Of a stretch of DNA of 36,511 nt, positions 24,862-33,301 are shown in pieces (position 1 is the first letter of the stretch; each line of letters begins with the position of its first letter). The notes beneath the pieces are model-generated. The model was not told where the DNA came from, did not search any database, and saw only the letters and a list, made by a program, of their open reading frames with translations. The DNA lies in NCBI GenBank assembly GCA_944385545.1, contig CALWXQ010000014.1, positions 1 to 36,511 on the forward strand, read 5' to 3'. This DNA is from an uncultured Oscillospiraceae bacterium. GTDB lineage: Bacteria; Bacillota; Clostridia; Oscillospirales; Oscillospiraceae. A program made the translations under genes and the position numbers.

Positions 24862-25542
24862 TCAATTGGCGTTCAGGGTAAAGTCTTGCTCCCTGGCCCG
24901 GGATTTGTAGATCACCTGGCCCAGCTCCCTGGTCTTGATCGGGGGGGGATCGGGGATCTCAACGGTGTAGCGTTCATAGGCGTTGATGATCTGGGTGCCG
25001 TTGTAGGTCAGCAGCCGGGGCACCTCGTGGCCGTAGGACATATGTACGTGGCCGTGGATCAGGTATTGAGGGCGGTACTTGTCCAGAAGACCGCGCAGGG
25101 CGGAAAAGCCCTGATGCGCCGGGTCGTCGGAGTCTCCAAGGCCTTCCGGGGCGGCGTGGGTCACCACGATATCCACCCCGCCCATGCGCCACAGCTTCCA
25201 GCGCAGCCGCCGGATCCGGCGGCGCATCTGGGCCTCGGAGTACTGGTGGGCGCCCCGACGGTACTGCCGGCAGCCCCCCAGGCCCAGGATCCGCAGACCG
25301 TTGTAGGTGACGATCTGGCCGTCGATGCAGTCGCAGCCTTCGGGGGGGACGATGTTATAGTTTGTGTCATGATTGCCGTGAACATACAATACCGGGCACC
25401 GGGCCATGGTCACCAGGAAGCTCAGGTACTTGGCGTTCAGATCCCCGCAGGACAGGATCAGGTCATATTCCGCCAGCCGTCCCGGGGTGTAGTAGTCCCA
25501 CAGGGCGGGGCACTCCTCATCGGAGATGGTCAAAATCTTCAC
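24862..25542 (-). CDS. Calcineurin-like metallophosphoesterase
   Basis: A 226-residue cytoplasmic phosphoesterase. Family metal-binding motifs in order: ISD8-EE (Asp with Glu where the usual DxH has His), SCGD34, GNHD (57-59), a His in VVTHAAPEG and GHVH near residue 175. The C-terminal part is a short beta extension. GTG at 25542 is chosen for AAAGGAGG about 9 nt upstream; it overlaps the end of the ParB-like/BMP gene by 26 nt, so translation is probably coupled. Substrates in this superfamily range from cyclic nucleotides to nucleic acids and proteins, so none is assigned. Confidence 0.85.
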   Translation of the reverse strand: MKILTISDEECPALWDYYTPGRLAEYDLILSCGDLNAKYLSFLVTMARCPVLYVHGNHDTNYNIVPPEGCDCIDGQIVTYNGLRILGLGGCRQYRRGAHQYSEAQMRRRIRRLRWKLWRMGGVDIVVTHAAPEGLGDSDDPAHQGFSALRGLLDKYRPQYLIHGHVHMSYGHEVPRLLTYNGTQIINAYERYTVEIPDPPPIKTRELGQVIYKSRAREQDFTLNAN

Positions 25543-27502
25543 GAGGCTTATCCTCCTTTTCCACCGTGACGGTGTCTCTGTAGATACCCAGCTCCCGCAC
25601 CATTGCCTGGGAACCGGGGAGGATCTCGTCATACTCCGGGATCTGGCCGATGATGTTGTCGCACAGCCAATCCATATGCAGCAATTCATTGGGCGTATAG
25701 CGGCGCGTGCCGTCGTTTTTCACAGTGCCGTCCTGGGCCACGATCCGCCGCAGGAAGGGGTCGATGCTCCCGTCCCGCAGTCCCCGCTGCAGGATCATGG
25801 CCAGCCGTTTCTGACCCTCGGGGAGCTTGTCGGAGAGCTTGACGTCGATGACGCCGCTGTCCATGCCCAGCCAGTAGTTCAGGGCGATGGCAGCGCCCTT
25901 ATCCCGGCGTAGGCCGCCGTCCAGGATGCTGCGGATGGCGAACTCGTAGAAGCTGCCCCAATCCCAGATGGGGGTGGCCAGGGGTACCATGTCGCCCCGG
26001 TCGTTCATCAGGTAGGTGCCGTAGTTGCAGAAGTCCAGATACAGCTTCGACTGGGTAGGGGCGTCCCGGTTGGAGATAACCCGGATGCCGTCGGCGTAGA
26101 AATCCGCCTGGGGCGTGCCGGGAAGGCAGGACCACCGCAGTTCCAGCTGCGCCCGGGGATTGGTCAGCTTGGCGCCCAGGGCAAAGGCGTTGATGGAGGC
26201 CAGCACGCCGAAAATGGGATAGGCGGCGATGTAGCCGATGCGATCCTCACCAGCCAAAGCGCCGGCGATGGCGCCGGTGATGAATTTGGCCTCATAGATC
26301 CGCCCGTAGTAGGTGCGGATGCTGGAGTAGGGCTGGTCTACCGAGCAGTTGAAGAAGCGAACCTTGGGATACTTCACCGCGGCCTTCAAGGTAGCCCGGC
26401 GCATGGGCGGGGAGGTGGTGAACACCACGTCGGCCCCATCGGCAACGGCCTGCTCGATCAGGCTCTCCGTCCTGTCAAAGTCCGAGGCGCCGTAATAGCT
26501 GCGGGTGCTGATCTCGTCGGCGAAGACCGCTTCCAGGTGGGCGCAGCCGGCTTCGTGGCCCAGCACCCAAGCGCTGCCGGAGTTCTCCTCCATCTGATGG
26601 ACGAAGGCCACATGGAGCTGGTCGATGCCGGAGAAGATGCGGCCCAGCAGACCGGTCTTCTTGCCTTCCTCGGCTTTGGTCTGAACCTTCACCGCCTCGG
26701 TGGAGGAGGTGGAGACGATGTCCTCCCACAGCTGGGAAATGGTTTTCTTCAGCTCCATGGAGCTCATTCTGCCCAGATCCCGGAAGGGGTACAGCTCCAG
26801 CCACAGCAGCAGCGCTTCCTCTGGGAGGATGTCGTTGTCTTTTTCCTGGGTTTTCACCGGAAGAAAGGCCTCCCGGAAATATTGGAAATAGGCCTTGACC
26901 GTCCGGCGGTCAGCCTCCGGCCAAACCTCCCCGGGCTTTTTATCCAAATAGGACAGCAGCCGGGCATAGTCCCCGGGGCGGCGGAACTGGATGTCGTAGA
27001 GCCGGGAGCCTTTATAGAAATCCACGAATTCGTAGTAAGCCCGGATCCGGGGCGCGTCGGAGGTCGGGGGCAGGATCCGCTTGACCATGCCGGGAATGGC
27101 AGGCGCGCCGAAATGGCGCAGGACGCTGACCCGCTTGTTCCCCTCCTGGATATAGAAATTGCCCAGGTACTCAAAGCAGATGATGGGATCGGTGATCCCT
27201 GTCTCCCCCAGGTGAGCGCAGCAAAGATTCACCCACTTGGCGGAAAATTCGGACTTCACATCCAGCAGAGGAAGGAACGAGGCGGTGAAGGCGGTGATCC
27301 GTCCGGCGGACTTAACGCCCACGATCCGCTCCATGGGAATGTCCACCAGTCCCAGATCCACCACCGACTCCGCGCCGCCCTCAGGCAGCAGCTCGTCCAG
27401 CACGGCGGGATGGGTGGGCTTGCCTGCCATGAGCAGTTCTCGGTACTCCTTCTGTCCTTTTCGCAGGGCTTGGGCGTATTCGTCAACGGCGGCTTGCATC
27501 AT
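25517..27502 (-). CDS. ParB-like domain fused to a BMP (PnrA-like) ligand-binding domain
   Basis: A 661-residue protein with no signal peptide, lipobox or membrane segment. Residues 1-50 are helical. Residues about 105-145 read GNFYIQEGNKRVSVLRHFGAP, a ParB/sulfiredoxin-like fold motif. A helical linker follows (about 150-290). Residues about 295-600 are a basic-membrane-protein domain, with HVAFVHQMEEN, ADVVFTTSPP, KFITGAIAGAL and the C-terminal WDWGSFYEFAIRSIL. BMP domains of ABC importers bind nucleosides outside the cell; here the domain appears cytoplasmic, so sensing is more likely than import. It is first in an operon with a phosphoesterase (26-nt overlap). The ATG follows AAGGAGGG. 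Confidence 0.82.
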   Translation of the reverse strand: MMQAAVDEYAQALRKGQKEYRELLMAGKPTHPAVLDELLPEGGAESVVDLGLVDIPMERIVGVKSAGRITAFTASFLPLLDVKSEFSAKWVNLCCAHLGETGITDPIICFEYLGNFYIQEGNKRVSVLRHFGAPAIPGMVKRILPPTSDAPRIRAYYEFVDFYKGSRLYDIQFRRPGDYARLLSYLDKKPGEVWPEADRRTVKAYFQYFREAFLPVKTQEKDNDILPEEALLLWLELYPFRDLGRMSSMELKKTISQLWEDIVSTSSTEAVKVQTKAEEGKKTGLLGRIFSGIDQLHVAFVHQMEENSGSAWVLGHEAGCAHLEAVFADEISTRSYYGASDFDRTESLIEQAVADGADVVFTTSPPMRRATLKAAVKYPKVRFFNCSVDQPYSSIRTYYGRIYEAKFITGAIAGALAGEDRIGYIAAYPIFGVLASINAFALGAKLTNPRAQLELRWSCLPGTPQADFYADGIRVISNRDAPTQSKLYLDFCNYGTYLMNDRGDMVPLATPIWDWGSFYEFAIRSILDGGLRRDKGAAIALNYWLGMDSGVIDVKLSDKLPEGQKRLAMILQRGLRDGSIDPFLRRIVAQDGTVKNDGTRRYTPNELLHMDWLCDNIIGQIPEYDEILPGSQAMVRELGIYRDTVTVEKEDKPREDFDHLR

Positions 27503-27542
27503 CGGGAGACCCTCCTTGGAAACAAAGTCATTTCTTACATGT

Positions 27543-27570
27543 ATGATATCACATTTTTGGTGCTTTGCAA
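27543..27570 (-). promoter_or_regulatory. Putative promoter of the ParB-BMP/dap operon
   Basis: On the minus strand TTGCAA (plus 27565-27570) is 16 nt from TATCAT (plus 27543-27548), about 40 nt before the ATG. Confidence 0.5.
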
Positions 27571-27650
27571 CAAAAATTACGACGGATTCCGGAAAAAGCC
27601 GAGATCCATCCTCCGAAAGGAAATCTTAAGGTTCCCGCCGCCGCCCCATC

Positions 27651-27679
27651 TTGTTTTTCTTCGGGGAAAATAGTACAAT
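27651..27679 (+). promoter_or_regulatory. Putative promoter of the MoxR operon
   Basis: TTGTTT (27651-27656) is 17 nt from TACAAT (27674-27679), about 50 nt before the MoxR start. Confidence 0.55.
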
Positions 27680-27733
27680 AGAGGAAAAATCCCCTCGGAG
27701 CCGCCCAGGGCCGCTTCGGGAAAGGAGCTCCCC

Positions 27734-28687
27734 ATGCAGACAAAACAATCCGCCGTCACCGGCAGCGCCCAGCAGATTCTGGCCCAGGTGCGTAAGGCAG
27801 TGGTGGGAAAGGACCCGGTGCTGATCTGGGTGCTGGCCGCCATTCTGGCCCGGGGCCACATCCTGCTGGAGGACATCCCAGGGGTAGGGAAGACCACCAT
27901 GGCCCTGGCGTTCTCCCGGGTGCTGAACCTGAGCTATAACCGGGTGCAGTTTACCCCGGACGTGCTTCCCTCCGACGTCACCGGCTACTCCATCCCCGAC
28001 CCCGGCGGGGATGGGATGCGCTACCAGCCCGGGGCGGTGCTGTGCAACCTGTTCCTGGCCGACGAGCTGAACCGGGCCACCTCCCGCACCCAGTCCGCCC
28101 TGCTGGAGGCCATGGAGGAGGGCCAGGTCACCGTGGACGGGGTGAGCCATCCGCTGCCCCAGCCCTTTGTGGTCATCGCCACCCAGAATCCCACCGGTGC
28201 GGCAGGCACCTCCCTGCTGCCGGACAGCCAGATGGACCGGTTCATGGTTCGCCTCTCCCTGGGCTATCCCAGCCCCAAGGACGAGGCCGCCATGGTTCTC
28301 AGCCGCCAGGGGGGCAATCCCCTGCATGAGCTGACGCCGCTGATGGATGCCCAGACCCTGGTGAGCCTCTGTGACGAGGTGGAGGCCACGTTTTTAAGCG
28401 ACAGTGTGGTGAGCTATATTGTGGCGCTTTCCGGAGCCACCCGGGACAGCGGCGACATCCTCCGGGGCGCCAGCCCCCGAGCCACTCTGGCGGTCGCTGC
28501 CATGGCCAAGGCTGTGGCAAGGCTCCGGGATCGGGACTATGTGATCCCCGGCGACGTCAAGGAGGTCTTCGTCGCCACCGTGGCCCACCGGATGATTCTG
28601 TCGCCCAAGGCCGAGGCCCAGGGAAAGACTGCCGAGCAGGTGCTCCAGCAGATCCTGGCCTCTGTCCCCGCTCCGAAGCTGCGCTGA
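27734..28687 (+). CDS. MoxR-type AAA+ ATPase
   Basis: Cytoplasmic ATPase of the MoxR group, which acts as a chaperone-like activator for partner proteins. The 317-residue sequence has Walker A PGVGKTT (49-55), the family VQFTPDVLPSDVTGY, Walker B LFLADELNR (D110, E111), sensor ATQNP and the C-terminal lid. The ATG follows AAAGGAGC. It begins a four-gene operon with a DUF58 protein, a transglutaminase and a small protein, the standard MoxR-DUF58-transglutaminase arrangement. The one-base gap to DUF58 supports tight coupling. Confidence 0.95.
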   Translation: MQTKQSAVTGSAQQILAQVRKAVVGKDPVLIWVLAAILARGHILLEDIPGVGKTTMALAFSRVLNLSYNRVQFTPDVLPSDVTGYSIPDPGGDGMRYQPGAVLCNLFLADELNRATSRTQSALLEAMEEGQVTVDGVSHPLPQPFVVIATQNPTGAAGTSLLPDSQMDRFMVRLSLGYPSPKDEAAMVLSRQGGNPLHELTPLMDAQTLVSLCDEVEATFLSDSVVSYIVALSGATRDSGDILRGASPRATLAVAAMAKAVARLRDRDYVIPGDVKEVFVATVAHRMILSPKAEAQGKTAEQVLQQILASVPAPKLR

Positions 28688-28688
28688 T

Positions 28689-29615
28689 ATGTGGGGATAT
28701 CGGATCTGTTATCTGACGGCCCTGGCAGGCTGCGGGCTGTTTTACCTGGCCTATGGGGAGTGGCTGTCCTGGCTGGTGCTGGTGCTGATGCTGATGATCC
28801 CCTGGCTGTCCCTGCTGGTGAGCCTGCCGGCGATCCTCACCTTCTCCATGGAGCCGGGAGGGCCGGATTTCCTGACCCAGGGGGAGCCGGGAGAGATCTG
28901 GCTGCTGGGCAGCAGCCACTATCCGGCCCCGCCCTTCCAGGGACAGCTGCGGCTGTACCAGAGCTTCACCGGGCAGAGCAGCCTTTACAGCGACGCCCGG
29001 GGCCTGCCTACGGAGCACTGCGGCCGCATCAGCGTCACCATCCAGCGGGCCAAGGTCTGCGACTATCTTGGCCTGTTCGCCTTCCCGCCCCGGAAGCGGG
29101 GGCAGAAGACCATTCTGGTGCGGCCCGTTCCCGTGCCCCTGGATCCGGCCCCGGATCTGCGGCGGTGCAAGCCCCGGGCCTGGCGGCCCAAGCCCGGCGG
29201 CGGCTTTGGAGAGAATCACGAGCTGCGGCTGTACCGTCCCGGGGACAGCCTGAACCAGGTACACTGGAAGCTTACCGCCAAAACCGGACACCTGATGATC
29301 CGGGAGCCTTTGCTGCCCCAGCGGGGCCTGGTGCTGCTGACCATGAACCTGTCCGGCGACCCGGAGGCGCTGGATCGAAAAATGGGGCGGCTGCTGTGGC
29401 TGGGCAGACGCCTGACGGAGCAGGACATCCCCTTTCAGCTGCGGCTGCACACCGCGCAGGGGCTTCAATCCATTCCCGTGGCCTCCCGGGAGGATCTGGA
29501 TCGGGCGGTGGATCAATTGCTGAGCGAGACTCCGGCAGTGGAGGGCTCCGTCCGGGATCGGGTCTACGCCGCTTTCTGGCAATACCACATCGGAGGTGAG
29601 CCGGATGAAGTATGA
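28689..29615 (+). CDS. DUF58 domain protein
   Basis: A 308-residue protein with two membrane segments at the N-terminus (about 7-23 and 26-46), then a soluble region ending in the DUF58 core GGGFGENHELRLYRPGDSL followed by NQVHWKLTAKTG near 165-195. DUF58 proteins are partners of MoxR ATPases and often have a von-Willebrand-A-like fold; their precise role is not established. The gene starts one base after the MoxR stop and overlaps the transglutaminase by 11 nt. Confidence 0.9.
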   Translation: MWGYRICYLTALAGCGLFYLAYGEWLSWLVLVLMLMIPWLSLLVSLPAILTFSMEPGGPDFLTQGEPGEIWLLGSSHYPAPPFQGQLRLYQSFTGQSSLYSDARGLPTEHCGRISVTIQRAKVCDYLGLFAFPPRKRGQKTILVRPVPVPLDPAPDLRRCKPRAWRPKPGGGFGENHELRLYRPGDSLNQVHWKLTAKTGHLMIREPLLPQRGLVLLTMNLSGDPEALDRKMGRLLWLGRRLTEQDIPFQLRLHTAQGLQSIPVASREDLDRAVDQLLSETPAVEGSVRDRVYAAFWQYHIGGEPDEV

Positions 29616-31668
29616 CCGCTATGTCACGGCGGCCATTGCCGCGGCGCTGGCTTTCCTCACCGCCCTGGGGACGGTGGGATGCGTGGTCACTGCCTTTGAA
29701 CTGCCGGTGAATGATCTGGCCCTGACGGCGCTGGGCTGCGCCCTTCCGGCGCTGTTGGGCGCCGCCGCCTTCTCCCGGAAGGGGGGCGCTCTGGTGGCGG
29801 TCCTTCTTTGCGCTGCCGCCGGGATCTGGCTGTGGCGGCAGGGCGACCTGGGAAGCCACTGGCTGGCGCTGATCAGCCGCTTGAGCGCCGTCTATGACCG
29901 GGCCTACGGCTGGGGCGTTATCCCCTTCAACGGCGAGGCGGTGGAGTCCTTCCACCTGCCTTTGGGCATGGTGGGGGCTTTGACGGCCCTGGCGGTGAGC
30001 TGGACGGTGTGCCGCGGCGTTTCCGCCGCGGCGGCGATGCTCCCGGCCCTGACCCCCCTAGCCGCCTGCCTGGTGGTGACGGATACGGTGCCGCAGCCCA
30101 GATTCCTGTGGTGTCTGTTTTTCGGCCTGCTGATGCTGCTGCTTACCGGCCATACCCGGCGGAGCAGCCCCTACCAGGGCAATCGCCTGACCTGTTTGGC
30201 GGCGCTGCCGGTGGCCCTTGCCCTGGGAGCGCTGATGCTGGCCATCCCGCAGGAGGGTTATGTTAACTATGCGGAGCCTGTCCGGCAGCGGATGATCCAT
30301 TGGCTGGAGGAGGCCGCCTGGGAGGAAACCCAGGGCGGCGATGTCAGCATCCGCTTTGTTCCCCAGGAGCCGGAGCGGCTGGAGCTGCTGGAGCTGGGCA
30401 GCCGAACACCCTCCAATGCCCCGGTGATGTGGGTCAGCGCCGATACCGGCGGCGTTGTGTACCTCCGGGGCCAGGACTATGACCGCTATGACGGTGCCAG
30501 CTGGGGGATCTCCCCCCACCGGGTGGAGCCGTTTTCCTGCTCCGGCCCCTCTCTGGGCTTGGTGACGGTTCAGACCGGCACTGCTCTGGAGCGGATGTAC
30601 CTGCCTTACTATCCCGACGGGGAGCTGCGGCTGGTAGAGGGGAGGCTGGAAAACAGCCGTCTCTCCGGCGCCTATGCCTTCACCCGGCTGGGCCTGCCCG
30701 GAGATTGGCGGGACATAGCTCTGGCCCATTCCGGGGAGGTTTCCGGGATGGAGTCCTATCTGGAGCTGCCGGAGCAGACCCGTGCCCAGGCCCAGACGCT
30801 GTTGGAGGAGCTCTCCGCCGGGCCTTCCGTCACCGAACGGGCCGAGGCCATTGCCCGGCTGGTGCGGGAAACGGCCCGGTATGATCTCAATGCGCCCTCT
30901 GTTCCCCAGCAGACCGGGGATTTTGCCCTGTGGTTTCTGGAGGAGGCGGAGGCGGGCTACTGCGTCCACTTTGCCACGGCTTCCGTGGTGCTCCTGCGGG
31001 CGGCGGGGATTCCTGCCCGGTATGTCAGCGGCTATCTGGTGACCCTGCGGGCGGGCCAGACCGCTGCGGTCACCGGGGAACAGGCCCACGCCTGGGCGGA
31101 GTATTATGAACCGGCGCTGGAGACCTGGCTGGTGCTGGAGTCCACCCCGGGAGCCGCCGACGCCCCGGTCTACACCGTCCCTGCCGAGACGGAGCAGCCG
31201 GTGCAGACCACCCAGCCCGAAACCACCGCTGAGGCCCCAACCCAGCCTGACCAAACGGATCCAAAGCCCCAGGCCACAGCGCCTGCCGCTTCGGATCCCC
31301 CGGAAGACCGGCAGGGCGTCTCCTGGGCCGCTGTAGGCGCCATCCTGATCCTGCCGCTGCTGGCGGCAGTCCTGGAGCTGCAAAGCCGTCTGCGGCGGCG
31401 CCTGCGCCGGGGGGGACTGCGCCGGGGCGGAAACAATGCCCAGGCCCTGGCCCGATGGCAGGAGGCGGTGCTGCTGGCGCGGCTGGCCGGACAGACGCCT
31501 CCCGGGGAGCTGGAGCAGCTGGCCCTGAAGGCCAAATTCAGCAGCCACACTCTGACCCGGGAGGAACTGAACCGGTTTGACCGCTATATCCGGGGCCAGA
31601 CTGAGGCCCTGAGCCGGCAGCCCTGGCATCGGCGGCTGCTGTACCGGTATTGGTACGCCATTTACTGA
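29605..31668 (+). CDS. Membrane transglutaminase-like protein
   Basis: A 687-residue protein. About five or six membrane helices fill residues 1-205, an extracytoplasmic region carries a transglutaminase/cysteine-protease core, and one further helix lies near 575-592 before a cytoplasmic DUF4129-like tail. The core reads AGYC453VHFATASVVLLRAAGIPARYV and H495 in EQAHAWAEYYEP. The third triad position, usually Asp in DPTPG, is E512 (ESTPG). A Pro/Thr-rich linker (about 530-565) precedes the last helix. ATG at 29605 is favoured by GGAGG 8 nt upstream. It is the third gene of the MoxR operon. Confidence 0.9.
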   Translation: MKYDRYVTAAIAAALAFLTALGTVGCVVTAFELPVNDLALTALGCALPALLGAAAFSRKGGALVAVLLCAAAGIWLWRQGDLGSHWLALISRLSAVYDRAYGWGVIPFNGEAVESFHLPLGMVGALTALAVSWTVCRGVSAAAAMLPALTPLAACLVVTDTVPQPRFLWCLFFGLLMLLLTGHTRRSSPYQGNRLTCLAALPVALALGALMLAIPQEGYVNYAEPVRQRMIHWLEEAAWEETQGGDVSIRFVPQEPERLELLELGSRTPSNAPVMWVSADTGGVVYLRGQDYDRYDGASWGISPHRVEPFSCSGPSLGLVTVQTGTALERMYLPYYPDGELRLVEGRLENSRLSGAYAFTRLGLPGDWRDIALAHSGEVSGMESYLELPEQTRAQAQTLLEELSAGPSVTERAEAIARLVRETARYDLNAPSVPQQTGDFALWFLEEAEAGYCVHFATASVVLLRAAGIPARYVSGYLVTLRAGQTAAVTGEQAHAWAEYYEPALETWLVLESTPGAADAPVYTVPAETEQPVQTTQPETTAEAPTQPDQTDPKPQATAPAASDPPEDRQGVSWAAVGAILILPLLAAVLELQSRLRRRLRRGGLRRGGNNAQALARWQEAVLLARLAGQTPPGELEQLALKAKFSSHTLTREELNRFDRYIRGQTEALSRQPWHRRLLYRYWYAIY

Positions 31669-31686
31669 CATTTACAGGAGGAACGC

Positions 31687-31977
31687 ATGGAACAAGCATT
31701 TCTTGCCGCCTGGGCCGCCGCCCGGGAGGAAGCCCAAAGTCTGGGCGTTCGCATGCGCCCGATGGCCCCCGGGGAGGCCATGACCGCCGCGCACCGGATC
31801 CTTTCCGGTCGGCGGCTCAGCGACGGCTTCCAGGTTTTGGCCCGGATGGGCCGGCTGGAGCTGAGTCTGGAGGCGCTGGCAGTGCGCAAAGAATTTACGC
31901 CCCTGTTCTCCGATGAGGAGGCCAACGAGGCCCTGGCCCGGCTTCTGGAGGCAGGTTGGCAATTCAAAGCCCAATGA
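31687..31977 (+). CDS. Small helical protein of the MoxR operon, unknown function
   Basis: A 96-residue, Ala/Glu/Arg-rich protein that is probably all helical, without cysteines, signal peptide or membrane segment. I do not recognise it. The ATG follows AGGAGGAACGC, 18 nt after the transglutaminase stop on the same strand, and it ends directly before a hairpin terminator, so it is the last gene of the operon. Composition and codon use match its neighbours, which supports it as a real gene. Confidence 0.75.
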   Translation: MEQAFLAAWAAAREEAQSLGVRMRPMAPGEAMTAAHRILSGRRLSDGFQVLARMGRLELSLEALAVRKEFTPLFSDEEANEALARLLEAGWQFKAQ

Positions 31978-31978
31978 A

Positions 31979-32013
31979 AAACCGCCCCCGGGAGAAGATC
32001 CCGGGGGCGGTTT
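31979..32013. terminator. Bidirectional terminator after the MoxR operon
   Basis: A perfect 15-bp stem (31979-31993 with 31999-32013), loop GAAGA, begins 2 nt after the stop. On the minus strand it is followed by TTTTT. It is nearly the same as the hairpin at 32256-32288. Confidence 0.85.
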
Positions 32014-32038
32014 AGAGTGTCGCAAAAGCTTCGCAGAA

Positions 32039-32248
32039 TTTGCCGCCGCAGCGGCAAACAAAATCATTTTCTGCCGGGGCGCACCCCAGGGTGGTCTCTC
32101 TTGCCCCTTCGGGGCAATTCACCTTCTGTACCTGGCAGAAAATACATCTCATGCTGCTTTTTGTGCGAGTTGTGCGCCGTAGGCGCACAAGGAGTGCGCG
32201 CAGCAGGCTGCAACTCCTTTGTTGAAAAGCCCCGAAGGGGTTTTTCAA
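32039..32248. repeat. Structured intergenic element with nested inverted repeats
   Basis: TTTGCCGC-cgca-GCGGCAAA (about 32039-32060); ATTTTCTGCC (32066-32075) with GGCAGAAAAT (32134-32143), enclosing TTGCCCC-ttc-GGGGCAA (32101-32117); TTGTGCGCC-gta-GGCGCACAA; and GTTGAAAA with TTTTCAAC. No supported gene. Flanked by two near-identical terminator hairpins. Confidence 0.7.
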
Positions 32249-32255
32249 CAGCCTG

Positions 32256-32288
32256 AACCGCCTCCGGGAGAAGCTCCCGGAGGCGGTT
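32256..32288. terminator. Terminator at the end of the nucleoside importer operon
   Basis: A perfect 15-bp stem (32256-32270 with 32274-32288), loop AAG, flanked by TT, lies 20 nt beyond the minus-strand permease stop. Confidence 0.75.
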
Positions 32289-32308
32289 TTCTGGTGCAAG
32301 GGAAGCGG

Positions 32309-33298
32309 TTACCGGTCTTCCCGGAAGTAGGCCAGGCCCAGGCTTTCCGGGGGCTGGTTCTCCCGCTTGTTGCGCATGCTGGAGATTACCAGCACCACAA
32401 TAGTCACCAGGTAAGGCAGCATTTTGTACAGCTCCTTCACCGACAGGTTCATCCCCGTGGGGACGAACAGGTACAGGATGTACAGGCCGCCGAACAGGAT
32501 GGAGGAGAGGATGCCCACATTGGGCCGCCAGATGGTAAAGATCACCAGGGCGATGGCCAGCCAGCCCCGGTCGCCGAAGGCGTCGTTGGACCAGACGCCG
32601 CAGGCGTAGTCCATGACGTAGTACAATCCGCCCAGGCCCGCGATCATGCTGCCGATGACCGTGGCGGCGTACTTATACCGGCCGATGTTGATGCCGGCGG
32701 CGTCGGCGGTGGCGGGGTTTTCTCCCACGGCCCGCAGATGCAGGCCTGTCCGGGTGTGGTTGAGGACGTAGGAGCAGACCAGCGCCAGGGCGATGGCCAC
32801 ATAGGCCAGGAAGCCGTAGGACAGGAAGATCTTGCCGAACCAGCCCAGGGAATCGGCGAAGGGCAGGGCGGCGCTGAAATAGCCGCTGGTGGCGGACAGG
32901 GCGATGGAGGGAACCTCGCTGCCGGTGAGCTTGATTAAGGAGCCGCCGAAGAAGTTACCGAAGCCCACGCCGAAGGTGGTCATGGCAAGGCCTGTCACGT
33001 TCTGGTTGGCCCGGAGGGTCACGGTGAGGAAGCAGTACAGCAGCCCCATCAGCGCCGAGCCCAGCAGGCAGGCCAGGGTGGGGATAGCCACAGCCAGGAA
33101 CGGATTCAGGCTCCCGCCTGCCGCCTGCTCATACAGAAACGCGCCGATAACGCCGCTGATGCCCCCTACGTACATGATGCCGGGGATACCCAGGTTCAGG
33201 TTGCCGGACTTTTCCGTCAGGGTTTCGCCGGTGGCGCCCAGCAGCAGCGGAATGCTCTGCACCACGGCTCTGGGGATAAAGGATACCAGATCAAACAT
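32309..33298 (-). CDS. Nucleoside ABC transporter permease (NupQ/YufQ-like)
   Basis: Inner-membrane permease of the BMP-family importer, 329 residues, with about nine membrane helices. It opens with MFDLVSFIPRAVVQSIPLLLGA, then EKSGNLNLGIPGIMYVGG and the coupling segment HLRAVGENPATADAAGIN, both characteristic of this permease family (Pfam BPD_transp_2, as in ribose and nucleoside importers). It starts 3 nt after the upstream permease stop, with AAAGGAGG inside the end of that gene. Ends before hairpin 32256. Purine nucleoside substrate is inferred from homology to NupQ. Confidence 0.9.
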   Translation of the reverse strand: MFDLVSFIPRAVVQSIPLLLGATGETLTEKSGNLNLGIPGIMYVGGISGVIGAFLYEQAAGGSLNPFLAVAIPTLACLLGSALMGLLYCFLTVTLRANQNVTGLAMTTFGVGFGNFFGGSLIKLTGSEVPSIALSATSGYFSAALPFADSLGWFGKIFLSYGFLAYVAIALALVCSYVLNHTRTGLHLRAVGENPATADAAGINIGRYKYAATVIGSMIAGLGGLYYVMDYACGVWSNDAFGDRGWLAIALVIFTIWRPNVGILSSILFGGLYILYLFVPTGMNLSVKELYKMLPYLVTIVVLVISSMRNKRENQPPESLGLAYFREDR

Positions 33299-33301
33299 GG
33301 G

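Noticed and set aside
32012..32152. 46-codon cysteine-rich minus-strand frame with CxxC pairs
   Set aside because: No ribosome site, and the frame is made up of the arms of nested inverted repeats; more likely a by-product of the structured element.
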